Shown here piece by piece: positions 1 through 8,194 of a stretch of DNA of 64,000 nucleotides. The stretch is from Lentzea nigeriaca (GTDB lineage Bacteria; Actinomycetota; Actinomycetes; Mycobacteriales; Pseudonocardiaceae), in the NCBI RefSeq assembly GCF_016907955.1, contig NZ_JAFBCX010000008.1:62001-126000 (forward strand). Reading direction: 5' to 3'. The stretch's first letter is position 1. Every line of letters begins with the position of its first letter. Under the pieces are notes generated by a model that saw only the letters and a program-made list of their open reading frames with translations, ran no database searches and was not told the origin of the DNA. The position numbers were made by a program, and so were the translations under genes.

Positions 1-3000
1 TGCATGTTCGAGGAGCCGGCGTTCCGGGCGAAGATCGCCGATGCCGTCTACGGCGTGCCCGCGGCCCGGTACGGCGACCTGCTGCACCTGCAGCGGACGC
101 TGCGCAACCCGGACGTCGGCCTGAAGGTGCTGGAAGGGCAGCTGGAGCAGATCCTGTCCGACGCGCTGCCGCCGCTGGACCAGACGATGATCGAGCAGCT
201 CGCGACGTCGTTCGACGACCTGGAGTCGATCCGCGAGAACATCGTGCGACTGTCCTCTGCGGACAGTGCGCTGTCGACGTTCCTCAAGACCTACAGCGAC
301 TACGCGTTCGGCGGGCTGCGGTCGGCTTCGGAGCGGCTGGAGTCCGCCGAGAAGGCGGTCGCGAAGTTGCGGCGTGAGCAGACGAAGCTCTCGCGGGAGC
401 TGGACGTCACGCGGATGGAGCGGGCGGCGTCCGAGCAGGCACTCGTCGACATGGAGACCGGGGAGCAGCAGGCCGAGGAGACCATCGCGGCGCTCAAGGA
501 ACTGCCGGCGTTCCGCGACCTGCAGGACCTCAAGACGCGCGAGAACCTGGTGGCGGAGAAGCGCTCCTCTGCCGTTGCGGCGTTGGAAACCGCCCACCGC
601 CAGCGCGCCCAGGAGGATGCGGCCGTCGACAACGTGCTGCGCCTGCTGCGAAGGCTCGCCGAAGACCTGAGCGCCGCCGACGCGTTGAGCCACCCGTTGC
701 GCGAGAACCTGCGCCTGGCGGGCATGGACCCCGACCTCGCGCCGGACGTGCCGCAGGTCCCGCCCGCCGAGGCCACCGCGACCACGGATTCCGTGCGTGC
801 CAAGCCGGATCCCGAGGCAGAACCGCTGCCGATCGAACGCCGCGTGCCGCCCGCCGCCGCGACCGAGGACGTGCTGGCCGCGCTGACGTCGGTGATCGAC
901 CAGACCACGGCCATCGCTTCCCTTGCGCGCCAACGGGGTGCGCTCGCGCTGTCGTTGCACGAGCAGGCGATCGCGCTGGACGCCCAGCAGCGCGAGGTGG
1001 AGTCGTTGCGGCAGAAGGCCCGCGACGCCCAGCTCGGCGCGACCGAGTCGACGGCGTTGCGCAACCAGGAGATGCAGGAGCTGGCCGAGGTCGTGCAGGC
1101 CTGGCTGGAGCAGGTCGAGGCGTGGACGTCGAGCGGCCCGCTGCTCGACGAACGCCCTGCCGAGGCCCTGGTTCTGCCGCAGACCACCGATCCCGCCGCT
1201 GCCAAGGCGTTGAGCGCGAAGGCCCGCGAGTGGGTCGGCCCGCTGGTGCAGGCCGCCCGTGACGCCGCGCACGCGTTCACGAGGCAGCGCGCCGAGTTGC
1301 GCGCCCGCCTCGACACGCTGGACGAGGAGCTCGTCGGCCTGCGCTCGGGCAACGAGCGGGTGCCGGTGCCCGGCCCGTACACGTCGGCCGACCGGGATCC
1401 CGCTGTCGGCGCACCCTTCTACCGGCTCGTGGACTTCGCGCCGTCGCTCACCGACGACGAGCGAGCGGGGCTGGAGGCCGCGCTGCAGGCGAGCGGGTTG
1501 CTGGACGCCTGGGTGACCCCGCACAGCACAGACCTCAGCGACGTTCTGGCAGTCCCGCGGCCCGTGGTCGAAGGACGTTCGCTGGCCGAGTTCCTGGTGC
1601 CGGCCGTCGAAGGTTCGCCGGTGCCCGAGTCGCTCGTCGCCGACCTGCTACGCGCGGTGTCGCTGGACGACATGACCACGACCGGCGACTGGCGCACGGG
1701 CGTGCTGACCGGCCGGTGGACCAAGCCCGAGGCCGAGTTCATCGGCGCCGGTGCGCGGGAAGCCGCCCGTGGCCGCCGAATCGCCGCCCTGGAAGAGGAA
1801 CTGGCCGAGCTGCGCGCCCAGCTCGGCACCGCGGAAGACGAACTGGCCCGCGCGCACGAGCACGTCGCCACGTGGGAGGCGCACGTCGCGGCGTTCCCCG
1901 GCGACGGCGAGCTGATCGCCAAGCACACCCGCGTCCAGGCCGCCGAGGAGTCCGCGGCACGGGCGCAGCAGCGCACGTTCGAGCTGCGCGACGCCCTGGA
2001 GAACGCCAACGCGCGGCTGGAAGCGGCGCAGAGCGAGCTGACCAGGCAGGCGGCCGACGCCGGGCTGCCCTCGGACACCGAGGGCCTGCGGCAGGCCCAG
2101 GCGGCGGCGTCGGAGGCCCAGCGCACAGCCGATCTGCTCGGCGACGCGGTGCGGAGGCGTTGCCAGGGCACGATCTCCGACCTCACGGACGCCTCGCACC
2201 GCTACCACGAGGCCGTGGCCGACCGGCAGACCGCCGAAGCCGACGCCGATGCCCGCTGCATCGACTACGCGGCCCAGGCGGGCACGCTGGCCGAGCTGAC
2301 CGACGCGGTCGGCGGTGAGGCCAAGGAGATCAGCGAACAGCTGACGCAGCTCGAGAAGTCGCGCAAGAAGATGCGCGAGGACCTCAAGGGCGTGCGCGAG
2401 AGCATCACGACCGCACGTGAGCAGGCCGCGAAGCTGGAAGCGTTGCTGGAGAACAACTCCACACAGGTGGAGGAGGCCGCCGAGGCGCTGGAGCGTGCCA
2501 CGGCGAACTTCTCGGCGACGGTTCGCGCGCCAGGACTGATCGCCGCCGCGTTCCCGGATCTGGCCGACGGCACCACCCAGAGCCGGACCGGCGAACCAGG
2601 CGACGACGAGGCCGCCCGGCAGCTCGCCGGCGCCGCCCTCGAAGCCGCTGTGCGCCAGGCGATCGCCGACGCGGGCGACCGCCGCGGCGGCACCGAGGCC
2701 ACGGTGATCGCGAAGCTCCAGGCGTTGCAGACCTCGCTGGCGGGCAGCCACGACATCGCCGCCGAGCAGCACGCGGGCCTGCTGACCGTGACGGTGACCG
2801 GCGAGGAGGGTGCGAAGCCCGTCGCCGTGGCCGCCCGCCAGGTCACGACGAAACTGGCCGAGCAGCGCGGCTTCCTCGACGAGCAGTACCAGGGCATCTT
2901 CGCCGACTACCTGATCCGCGACCTCGCCGAGTGGCTGCGCGGCCAGATCACCGTCGCCGAGGACCTCACCAAGCGCATGAACGAGGTCCTCTCCCAGGCT

Positions 3001-3633
3001 CGTTCCAGCCAGGGCGTGCACGTCAAGCTGGCCTGGAAGTCGTCGAGCGCGTTGGACGACTCGACCAGGCAAGCGCTTGCGCTCGTGCGGCTCCCGTTCG
3101 GCGAGCGCACGCCCGAGCAGGACGCCACGCTGCGCCGCGTCTTCACCGAGCGCATCGAGAACGAGCGCGACACGCACTCCGGCGGCTACGCGGAGATCCT
3201 GTCGCGAGCGCTGGACTACCGGACGTGGCACCAGTTCACGGTGACCGTCGCCGACACGGGCCCCGACGGCAACCCGCGCGAACGGCGGCTGCGCCAGCTG
3301 TCGTCCGGCGAGACCCGCCTGATCTCGTACGTGACGCTGTTCGCGGCCGCTGCGAGCTTCTACGACGCGGTGAGCGACGAGTTCGACCCGCTGCGCCTCG
3401 TGTTGCTGGACGAGGCCTTCGAACGTCTCGACGACCCGACCATCGCGCGCATGCTGGGCCTGCTGGTCGACCTCGACATGGACTGGGTGATCACCTGGCC
3501 GAGCGGGTGGGGCGTGTCGGACAAGATCCCGCGCATGCACATCTACGACGTGCTGCGGCCCAAGAACGGCCGGGGTGTGGCGTGCACGCAGACGACGTGG
3601 GACGGCGCGGCGCTGGACCGGATCGACCCGTGA
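1..3633 (+). CDS. jetC: Wadjet type II SMC-like ATPase JetC (TIGR02680 family), 5' truncated by window edge
   Basis: This is the SMC/MukB-like motor subunit of a Wadjet complex, which recognises and cleaves small circular plasmids. The frame is open through base 1, so the ATG at 4 is probably internal. Family members, from memory, are about 1,350 residues with a Walker A loop near the N-terminus. Here about 1,210 residues remain and no Walker A is visible. What is seen: long Glu/Arg/Ala-rich coiled-coil segments over much of residues 80-880, an ABC signature LSSGE near residue 1099 and a Walker B LVLLDEAFERLD near residue 1130. The C-terminus resembles the SbcCD_C domain. The stop overlaps the GTG of the next gene by 4 bases, as expected for the jetC-jetD pair. 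The jetA and jetB equivalents (TIGR02677, TIGR02678) should lie just upstream, outside the window. Confidence 0.85.
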   Translation, partial: CMFEEPAFRAKIADAVYGVPAARYGDLLHLQRTLRNPDVGLKVLEGQLEQILSDALPPLDQTMIEQLATSFDDLESIRENIVRLSSADSALSTFLKTYSDYAFGGLRSASERLESAEKAVAKLRREQTKLSRELDVTRMERAASEQALVDMETGEQQAEETIAALKELPAFRDLQDLKTRENLVAEKRSSAVAALETAHRQRAQEDAAVDNVLRLLRRLAEDLSAADALSHPLRENLRLAGMDPDLAPDVPQVPPAEATATTDSVRAKPDPEAEPLPIERRVPPAAATEDVLAALTSVIDQTTAIASLARQRGALALSLHEQAIALDAQQREVESLRQKARDAQLGATESTALRNQEMQELAEVVQAWLEQVEAWTSSGPLLDERPAEALVLPQTTDPAAAKALSAKAREWVGPLVQAARDAAHAFTRQRAELRARLDTLDEELVGLRSGNERVPVPGPYTSADRDPAVGAPFYRLVDFAPSLTDDERAGLEAALQASGLLDAWVTPHSTDLSDVLAVPRPVVEGRSLAEFLVPAVEGSPVPESLVADLLRAVSLDDMTTTGDWRTGVLTGRWTKPEAEFIGAGAREAARGRRIAALEEELAELRAQLGTAEDELARAHEHVATWEAHVAAFPGDGELIAKHTRVQAAEESAARAQQRTFELRDALENANARLEAAQSELTRQAADAGLPSDTEGLRQAQAAASEAQRTADLLGDAVRRRCQGTISDLTDASHRYHEAVADRQTAEADADARCIDYAAQAGTLAELTDAVGGEAKEISEQLTQLEKSRKKMREDLKGVRESITTAREQAAKLEALLENNSTQVEEAAEALERATANFSATVRAPGLIAAAFPDLADGTTQSRTGEPGDDEAARQLAGAALEAAVRQAIADAGDRRGGTEATVIAKLQALQTSLAGSHDIAAEQHAGLLTVTVTGEEGAKPVAVAARQVTTKLAEQRGFLDEQYQGIFADYLIRDLAEWLRGQITVAEDLTKRMNEVLSQARSSQGVHVKLAWKSSSALDDSTRQALALVRLPFGERTPEQDATLRRVFTERIENERDTHSGGYAEILSRALDYRTWHQFTVTVADTGPDGNPRERRLRQLSSGETRLISYVTLFAAAASFYDAVSDEFDPLRLVLLDEAFERLDDPTIARMLGLLVDLDMDWVITWPSGWGVSDKIPRMHIYDVLRPKNGRGVACTQTTWDGAALDRIDP

Positions 3634-4646
3634 ACCCCGACCAGCCCGAGCTCGCGGAGTTCTGGCGCCTCGCCCGCGAGACCCTGGAGGGCGGCGGCCG
3701 CTCGGCGTTCAGCTTCCGCGTCGAGGACGCCGCCACCGCGACCGTCCTCGGTGAACTGCTGCGCAAGCCGATCGCGCACCCGGCCCGCCGGCAGATCTCG
3801 TTGGCACGGCTGGACGAGCATCTTCGCGCTCACGGCAGCACGTTGCCGGAGGTGCTGGAAGCCGTGCACGGCAAGCCTGTCGGCCTGGCCACGTCCGAAG
3901 AGGCCTCGACCGCGGACGCCGTGCTGAAGTTCGCGTTGCGCGAGCACGGACTTCTCAACGCCCCGTGGGCCGCCGAGTGGATCGAGGACGTGCGGAAGTA
4001 CGGCAAGATCCCGCAGCCCGCGTTGCCGATGATCGCGAACCAGGCCGCGGCGATTCTCGCGAAGCTCAGTCAGGAGCCGCGGCGGTGGACGACGCGGTTC
4101 GCCTTGGCGGGCAACGACTTGGACGACGGCCGGCCGCTCGCGCGCATCGTGCGGAAGGCGTTGCAGCTCGCGGGCACCGACTGGGAACGGTCCGGAGTGC
4201 TGCCCGACGCCTACAGCAACCCGGTGCTGACCTCGCAGGGTTACCTCACACTGAACGACACCCTGGAAGCACGGGAGATCACCGTCGTCCGCAGCCCGCG
4301 GCTGCTCGAGTCCGGCGTGCCAGGGCCGTTGATGGTGCTGCAGAACGGCCTGACCGCGCAGGCGAAGCACCACCTCGACGGCAGGATCGTCCGGTGCCAC
4401 AACGACTTCACGCCGGACGGCATCCGCGTCACCAACGAGGTGCTGGCGTGGACCGGCGGAACCGCGTGGCGGATGTCCGCGGCCGACTATCGCGAGGCCG
4501 TCGCCACGTTGATCGCGCGCGGGGTCGAGCTGCCGACGTTGCACAGCCGGCCGGAGAACGCGAGCTGGGACCCCGATCTGGCCGAGACCATGGCCACCAC
4601 CGGCCTGATGGTCACCGAGGAGCACGTGCTGCCGTCACTCGTCTGA
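3630..4646 (+). CDS. jetD: Wadjet type II nuclease subunit JetD-like (TIGR02679; DUF3323/DUF2399)
   Basis: JetD is the Toprim-fold nuclease that works with the JetABC motor. The GTG start at 3630 overlaps the jetC stop (GTGA), giving 338 residues, which is short for a family recalled at about 390-420. The N-terminal part (WRLARETLEGGG) matches the DUF3323 helical domain. The C-terminal part (residues about 210-320) aligns with the Toprim-like DUF2399 domain. In typical members this domain has a glutamate in a C-E-N-P segment and an HGDFD motif. Here the matching stretches read VVRSP and CHNDFTPDG, so the glutamate and the second aspartate of DxD appear to be lost. The family call rests on position after jetC and overall domain pattern. 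Catalytic competence is doubtful. The 3' end overlaps the convergent MarR gene by 12 bases. Confidence 0.75.
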   Translation: MNPDQPELAEFWRLARETLEGGGRSAFSFRVEDAATATVLGELLRKPIAHPARRQISLARLDEHLRAHGSTLPEVLEAVHGKPVGLATSEEASTADAVLKFALREHGLLNAPWAAEWIEDVRKYGKIPQPALPMIANQAAAILAKLSQEPRRWTTRFALAGNDLDDGRPLARIVRKALQLAGTDWERSGVLPDAYSNPVLTSQGYLTLNDTLEAREITVVRSPRLLESGVPGPLMVLQNGLTAQAKHHLDGRIVRCHNDFTPDGIRVTNEVLAWTGGTAWRMSAADYREAVATLIARGVELPTLHSRPENASWDPDLAETMATTGLMVTEEHVLPSLV

Positions 4647-5102
4647 CGGCGCGAACCTCTTCACGTCCCACCGGCCGTGTCCCTCCAGCAGCTTGCGGCC
4701 GATGCGGCGCAGGTCGGCGAGGTCGCGCTCGTTCAGCAGCTCGGTGAACTCCTCGGCGAGCGACGCCCGGTACACCACGGCGGTGCTGCCCAGGCACGCC
4801 TTCTCGCCTTCCGGCGTCAGGACGGCGTAGACGAGGCGCCGGTTGTCCGGCGGCTGCTCGCGAGTCACCCATCCGCGCTTGACCAGCCGCTCGACCAGGC
4901 GCGTGACACCGGACGGGCTCACGTCGAGGAGCTCAGCGAGTTCGAGCATCTTCAACCGGCCGCCGTTGTGGTGCAGCTGGTACAGCGTCACGTGCTCCAG
5001 CAGCGAGCACCCCGCCTCCGCCTCCATGCGGCGCCCCATCGCGGCCTTCACCGCGTCGACGCCCTGCTGCACGTACAGCCACGAGTAGATCGGCTCCGTC
5101 AC
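4635..5102 (-). CDS. MarR family transcriptional regulator
   Basis: A 155-residue winged-helix repressor of the MarR family. The recognition region LLDVSPSGVTRLVERLVKRG (about residues 58-77) is followed by the wing with DNRRLVYAVLTPEG, the usual MarR signature, flanked by helices for dimerisation. The start is GTG at 5102. It is divergent from a flavin monooxygenase gene with only about 56 bases between the starts, and inverted repeats lie in that gap. The likely role is ligand-responsive repression of the monooxygenase and NmrA genes, and perhaps of itself. The ligand cannot be read from the sequence; an aromatic compound would fit. Confidence 0.88.
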   Translation of the reverse strand: MTEPIYSWLYVQQGVDAVKAAMGRRMEAEAGCSLLEHVTLYQLHHNGGRLKMLELAELLDVSPSGVTRLVERLVKRGWVTREQPPDNRRLVYAVLTPEGEKACLGSTAVVYRASLAEEFTELLNERDLADLRRIGRKLLEGHGRWDVKRFAPSDE

Positions 5103-5121
5103 GCGACCATCCTAAAACAGG

Positions 5122-5153
5122 TTTGACACCGAGACATTTTCATCGTCAAATGT
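5122..5153 (+). promoter_or_regulatory. Probable leaderless promoter of the monooxygenase with overlapping MarR-type inverted repeats
   Basis: TTGACA at 5123-5128 is a consensus -35 box. TCAAAT at 5146-5151 follows after exactly 17 bases and fits a -10 box, placing the transcript start at or next to the ATG at 5159. Two nested inverted repeats cover the same bases: TTTGAC (5122-5127) with GTCAAA (5145-5150), and ACATTT (5134-5139) with AAATGT (5148-5153). A regulator bound here would block RNA polymerase. Assignment to the divergent MarR protein is an inference from position. Confidence 0.55.
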
Positions 5154-5158
5154 TGTCC

Positions 5159-6361
5159 ATGAAAACCTCTGGGGATGTCACCATCGTCGGCGCAGGGCCC
5201 GTCGGCCTCCTGCTCGCCTCCGAACTCGCGCTGCAGGGCATGCGCACCACCGTGCTCGAACGCCTCACCTCCCAGGCCGACACCATCAAGGCCGGAATGC
5301 TCAGCGGCCGCAGCTTCCAGATGCTCGCCATGCGCGGCCTCGGCCCCGCCATCACCGCCGCCAGCGAGGCCGAGATCGCCCGCCTCGCCTGGTACCGGCG
5401 CAGCACCGGCCACTTCGCCGGACTGTTCAAACTGGACGGTCTCGACCTCGTCATGCTGAGCCAGCAGGCACTCGAACGCGTTCTCGAAGCCCGTGCCCTC
5501 GAACTCGGCGTCGAGATCCGCCGCGGCGTCGAGGTCACCGACCTGGACTTCGGCACGGACTACGTCGTCGGCTGCGACGGCGGCCGCAGCACCGTCCGCA
5601 AGCTCGCGGGGATCGACTTCCCCGGCACCGGCCCGAGCCTCACCGGCTACCAGGCCGTCGTCGACCTGGAAGGCGACCTCGACCGCGGCTGGAACTACAC
5701 GCCCACCGGCGTCTACGCCTCCGGTCCGATGCAGGGTCGCATCATGATGATCGAGTACTCCGGCCCGCCCGCGACCCGTGAGGTGAACCGCGAGATCCTC
5801 GAAGCCTCACTGCGCCGGGTGAGCGGCCGCGACGTGCGCATCACCGCCGTCCACACCGCCACCGTCTGGACCGACAACACCCGTCAGGCCGCCACCTACC
5901 GCAAGGGCAACGTGCTGCTGGCGGGGGACGCCGCCCATGTCCATTCTCCGTTCGGCGGGCAGGGTCTCAACCTCGGCCTGCAGGACGCGCTGAACCTCGG
6001 CTGGAAGCTCGCCACCGGCGACTCCGAGCTGATCGACACCTACACGACCGAACGCCACCCCGTCGCGGAACGGGTCCTGCGCAACACGATGGCCCAGGTC
6101 GCGCTGTCCCGCCCGGATCCGCAGTCCCGCGAGCTGCACTCGCTGTTCAGCGACCTGCTCGACCTGCGGGAGGTGAAGTCCCGCATCTCCGCGATGATCC
6201 AGGGCACCGACATCCGCTACGACACGGGCTGCGACCACCCGCTGGCCGGCACGTTCGTCCCGGACCTCGACCTCTCCGACGGCAAGGGCACCAGCATCGT
6301 GCTGGACGGCCTCGAAGCCACCGTCCGCCCGGACGGCTACATCTCCAGGATCGGCCCGTGA
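5159..6361 (+). CDS. FAD-dependent aromatic monooxygenase (PheA/TfdB, FAD_binding_3 family)
   Basis: A 400-residue class A flavoprotein monooxygenase that would hydroxylate an aromatic substrate using NAD(P)H and O2. The N-terminal Rossmann motif GAGPVGLLLASELALQG binds FAD (residues about 10-26). The central stretch with YVVGCDGGRSTVRK is the DG motif. The GD motif VLLAGDAAHVHSPFGGQGLN lies near residue 258. The start at 5159 was chosen because M-K-T-S-G-D-V leads directly into the FAD motif and because a promoter with 17-base spacing ends just before it; an in-frame ATG at 5150 sits inside the -10 box. The protein is shorter than rifampicin monooxygenase-type relatives (about 480-500) and seems to lack their C-terminal thioredoxin-like domain. 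The substrate is unknown. Confidence 0.85.
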   Translation: MKTSGDVTIVGAGPVGLLLASELALQGMRTTVLERLTSQADTIKAGMLSGRSFQMLAMRGLGPAITAASEAEIARLAWYRRSTGHFAGLFKLDGLDLVMLSQQALERVLEARALELGVEIRRGVEVTDLDFGTDYVVGCDGGRSTVRKLAGIDFPGTGPSLTGYQAVVDLEGDLDRGWNYTPTGVYASGPMQGRIMMIEYSGPPATREVNREILEASLRRVSGRDVRITAVHTATVWTDNTRQAATYRKGNVLLAGDAAHVHSPFGGQGLNLGLQDALNLGWKLATGDSELIDTYTTERHPVAERVLRNTMAQVALSRPDPQSRELHSLFSDLLDLREVKSRISAMIQGTDIRYDTGCDHPLAGTFVPDLDLSDGKGTSIVLDGLEATVRPDGYISRIGP

Positions 6362-7107
6362 AAATCGCAGTCACCGGCGCGACCGGCACCCAGGGCGGTG
6401 CCGTCACACGGCTCCTGACCGACCGCGGCCACGACGTCCGCCGCGTGACCAGAAACCCCAAGCAGCCCAACGACGTTCACGGCGACTTCGACGACCCAGC
6501 CTCGCTGACGCAGGCGTTCGCGGGCGTCGACGGCGTCTTCCTGATGACCCCGCTCAGCGACCCCAACGAGGTGGCGCAGGGCAAAGCCGCGATCGACGCC
6601 GCCCGGCACGTGCCGCACGTCGTCTTCACATCGGCCACCAACGCCGACCGCGGCACCGGCATCCCGCACTTCGACACCAAAGCGGAGATCGAGCACCACC
6701 TGGCCGCGCACCATCCTCAGTGGACGGTCCTCGGCCCGGCCGCGTTCATGGGTGCCGAAGGTCCGGTGGCCCTGCCGATCCCACCGGACCTGAAGCTCTA
6801 CGTCGTCGCGCCCGAGGACATCGCGGCCATGGCCGTGCTGGCCTTCGAACAGCCGGAGCGGTTCCGCAACCGCCGCATCGACATAGCGAGCGACCGCCTC
6901 ACCGGACCGGAGATGGCCGCGATCAGGGGCACGGAGTTCGTCGAGATCCCACTCGCCCAGGCCGAGCGGTACTCCGCCGACCTGGCCGCGATGTTCCGCC
7001 ACCACACCGAGATCGGGCTGGACCTCGACCTCGCGGCGCTCCACGCGGAGTTCCCCGAGGTCGGCTGGCACACCTACCGGGACTGGATCGCCACCCGGAC
7101 GAGCTGA
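6358..7107 (+). CDS. NmrA-like NAD(P)-binding protein (atypical SDR)
   Basis: A 249-residue NmrA/HSCARG-type protein, an atypical short-chain dehydrogenase that either reduces small molecules or senses NAD(P) redox state. The nucleotide-binding loop is VTGATGTQGGAVTRLL (residues 4-19), followed by R-N-P at the position that often selects NADP. The usual catalytic Tyr-x-x-x-Lys pair is not evident, which is common in this group. The GTG start overlaps the monooxygenase stop (GTGA), so the two are translationally coupled and presumably act in the same detoxification or catabolic step under MarR control. Confidence 0.82.
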   Translation: MKIAVTGATGTQGGAVTRLLTDRGHDVRRVTRNPKQPNDVHGDFDDPASLTQAFAGVDGVFLMTPLSDPNEVAQGKAAIDAARHVPHVVFTSATNADRGTGIPHFDTKAEIEHHLAAHHPQWTVLGPAAFMGAEGPVALPIPPDLKLYVVAPEDIAAMAVLAFEQPERFRNRRIDIASDRLTGPEMAAIRGTEFVEIPLAQAERYSADLAAMFRHHTEIGLDLDLAALHAEFPEVGWHTYRDWIATRTS

Positions 7108-7149
7108 TACCGGAGCGTCGGGCGTGCGTTCACCGCGCGCCCTCGCCAA

Positions 7150-7208
7150 GTGGCTCATGAGCCACCCGCACTTCCGGTGTGATGTGCGCAACCAGGCCAC
7201 ACCGGAAG
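7150..7208. terminator. Tandem palindrome and hairpin between convergent genes
   Basis: A perfect 16-base palindrome (GTGGCTCATGAGCCAC, 7150-7165) is followed by a hairpin with an 11-base perfect stem. CTTCCGGTGTG at 7171-7181 pairs with CACACCGGAAG at 7198-7208 across a 16-base loop. It lies between the convergent NmrA-like and nudC genes, so a factor-assisted bidirectional terminator is the simplest reading. There is no U-tract. Confidence 0.5.
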
Positions 7209-7237
7209 AGGCCGAGGCACACCCTGACGGGACCTCG

Positions 7238-8194
7238 TCAGGCGCTGTGCGCCGCTCCCGACCAGCTCTGCAGCATCCGGAACGCGATCGACGCCCCGCC
7301 CGCGAGCCCGAGCCCCGGAACGCTGCCGGGCTCCTCGATCGCCATGCGGACGTCCGCCCGCGACACCCACCTGGCCTCGGCGATCTCGCCGTCGGCAGGC
7401 ACCAGCGGTTCGGAAGGATCGGCCACGGCCTCGAACCCGATCATCAGCGACCGGGGGAACGGCCACGGCTGGCTGCCGAGGTAGCGGATGTCCCGCACGG
7501 TCACGCCGACCTCTTCGAGGATCTCGCGCGCCACGCAGGCTTCCAGCGACTCACCGGACTCGACGAACCCGGCGAGCACCGAGAACCGGCCCTCCGGCCA
7601 CCCGGGTCCGCGAGCCAGCAGCACCTGGTCGGCCCCGTCGTGCACGAGGCAGATCACGGCGGCGTCGGTGCGCGGGTACTCCTCGCGGCCGCAGCCGGAG
7701 CACACCGAGACCCAGCCGGACTTCTCCAGCCCGGTCGGCGAGCCGCACTTGGCGCAGAACTTCCCCAGCCGGTGCCACTGGAACAACGCCGCCGCGGTCG
7801 TGAAGAGACCCGCCGACATGTCGTCCAGCGTCGCACCGGCCTGCCGCAGGTCGAGCCACTGCGGCTCGTCGGTCAGTTCCGGCGCGACCCACGAACGGCC
7901 GACCGGGACCTGCTCACCCTCCTCGGCGGGCATCAGCACGGCGAAGTAGGCCACTCCGTCCTGCTCACCGAGCAGGACGGAGCCCAGTGGCGGCTGCTCG
8001 CCGAACTCGACGGCGGGCCGGTCGACCACGCGGGTGCCGCGCTCGGCGACGAGCGTGCGGCCGCGGGTGTCGACCACGATCATGCGGGCTTTCGGCCAGA
8101 GCGCGGCGATCCGCTCGGAATCGCCGCGCAACGGCTCGCTCCTGTCGATCGTGAACCTCGACAGCGCGGGCAGACCTACCAGGTCGAAGCTCAC
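7238..8194 (-). CDS. nudC: NAD(+) diphosphatase / decapping hydrolase NudC
   Basis: A 318-residue Nudix hydrolase that splits NAD(H) to NMN(H) and AMP and can remove NAD caps from RNA. Three diagnostics are present: a zinc ribbon with two CxxC pairs (CAKC and CSGC) in the middle, a complete Nudix box G-x5-E-x7-REILEEVGV, and the NudC-specific SQPWPFP motif right after the box. The GTG start overlaps the stop of the upstream M16 peptidase gene (GTGA), so nudC is the last gene of a three-gene operon. In M. tuberculosis nudC (Rv3199c) neighbours the K+ channel and AdnAB genes, which here lie about 12 kb further on. Confidence 0.95.
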   Translation of the reverse strand: MSFDLVGLPALSRFTIDRSEPLRGDSERIAALWPKARMIVVDTRGRTLVAERGTRVVDRPAVEFGEQPPLGSVLLGEQDGVAYFAVLMPAEEGEQVPVGRSWVAPELTDEPQWLDLRQAGATLDDMSAGLFTTAAALFQWHRLGKFCAKCGSPTGLEKSGWVSVCSGCGREEYPRTDAAVICLVHDGADQVLLARGPGWPEGRFSVLAGFVESGESLEACVAREILEEVGVTVRDIRYLGSQPWPFPRSLMIGFEAVADPSEPLVPADGEIAEARWVSRADVRMAIEEPGSVPGLGLAGGASIAFRMLQSWSGAAHSA

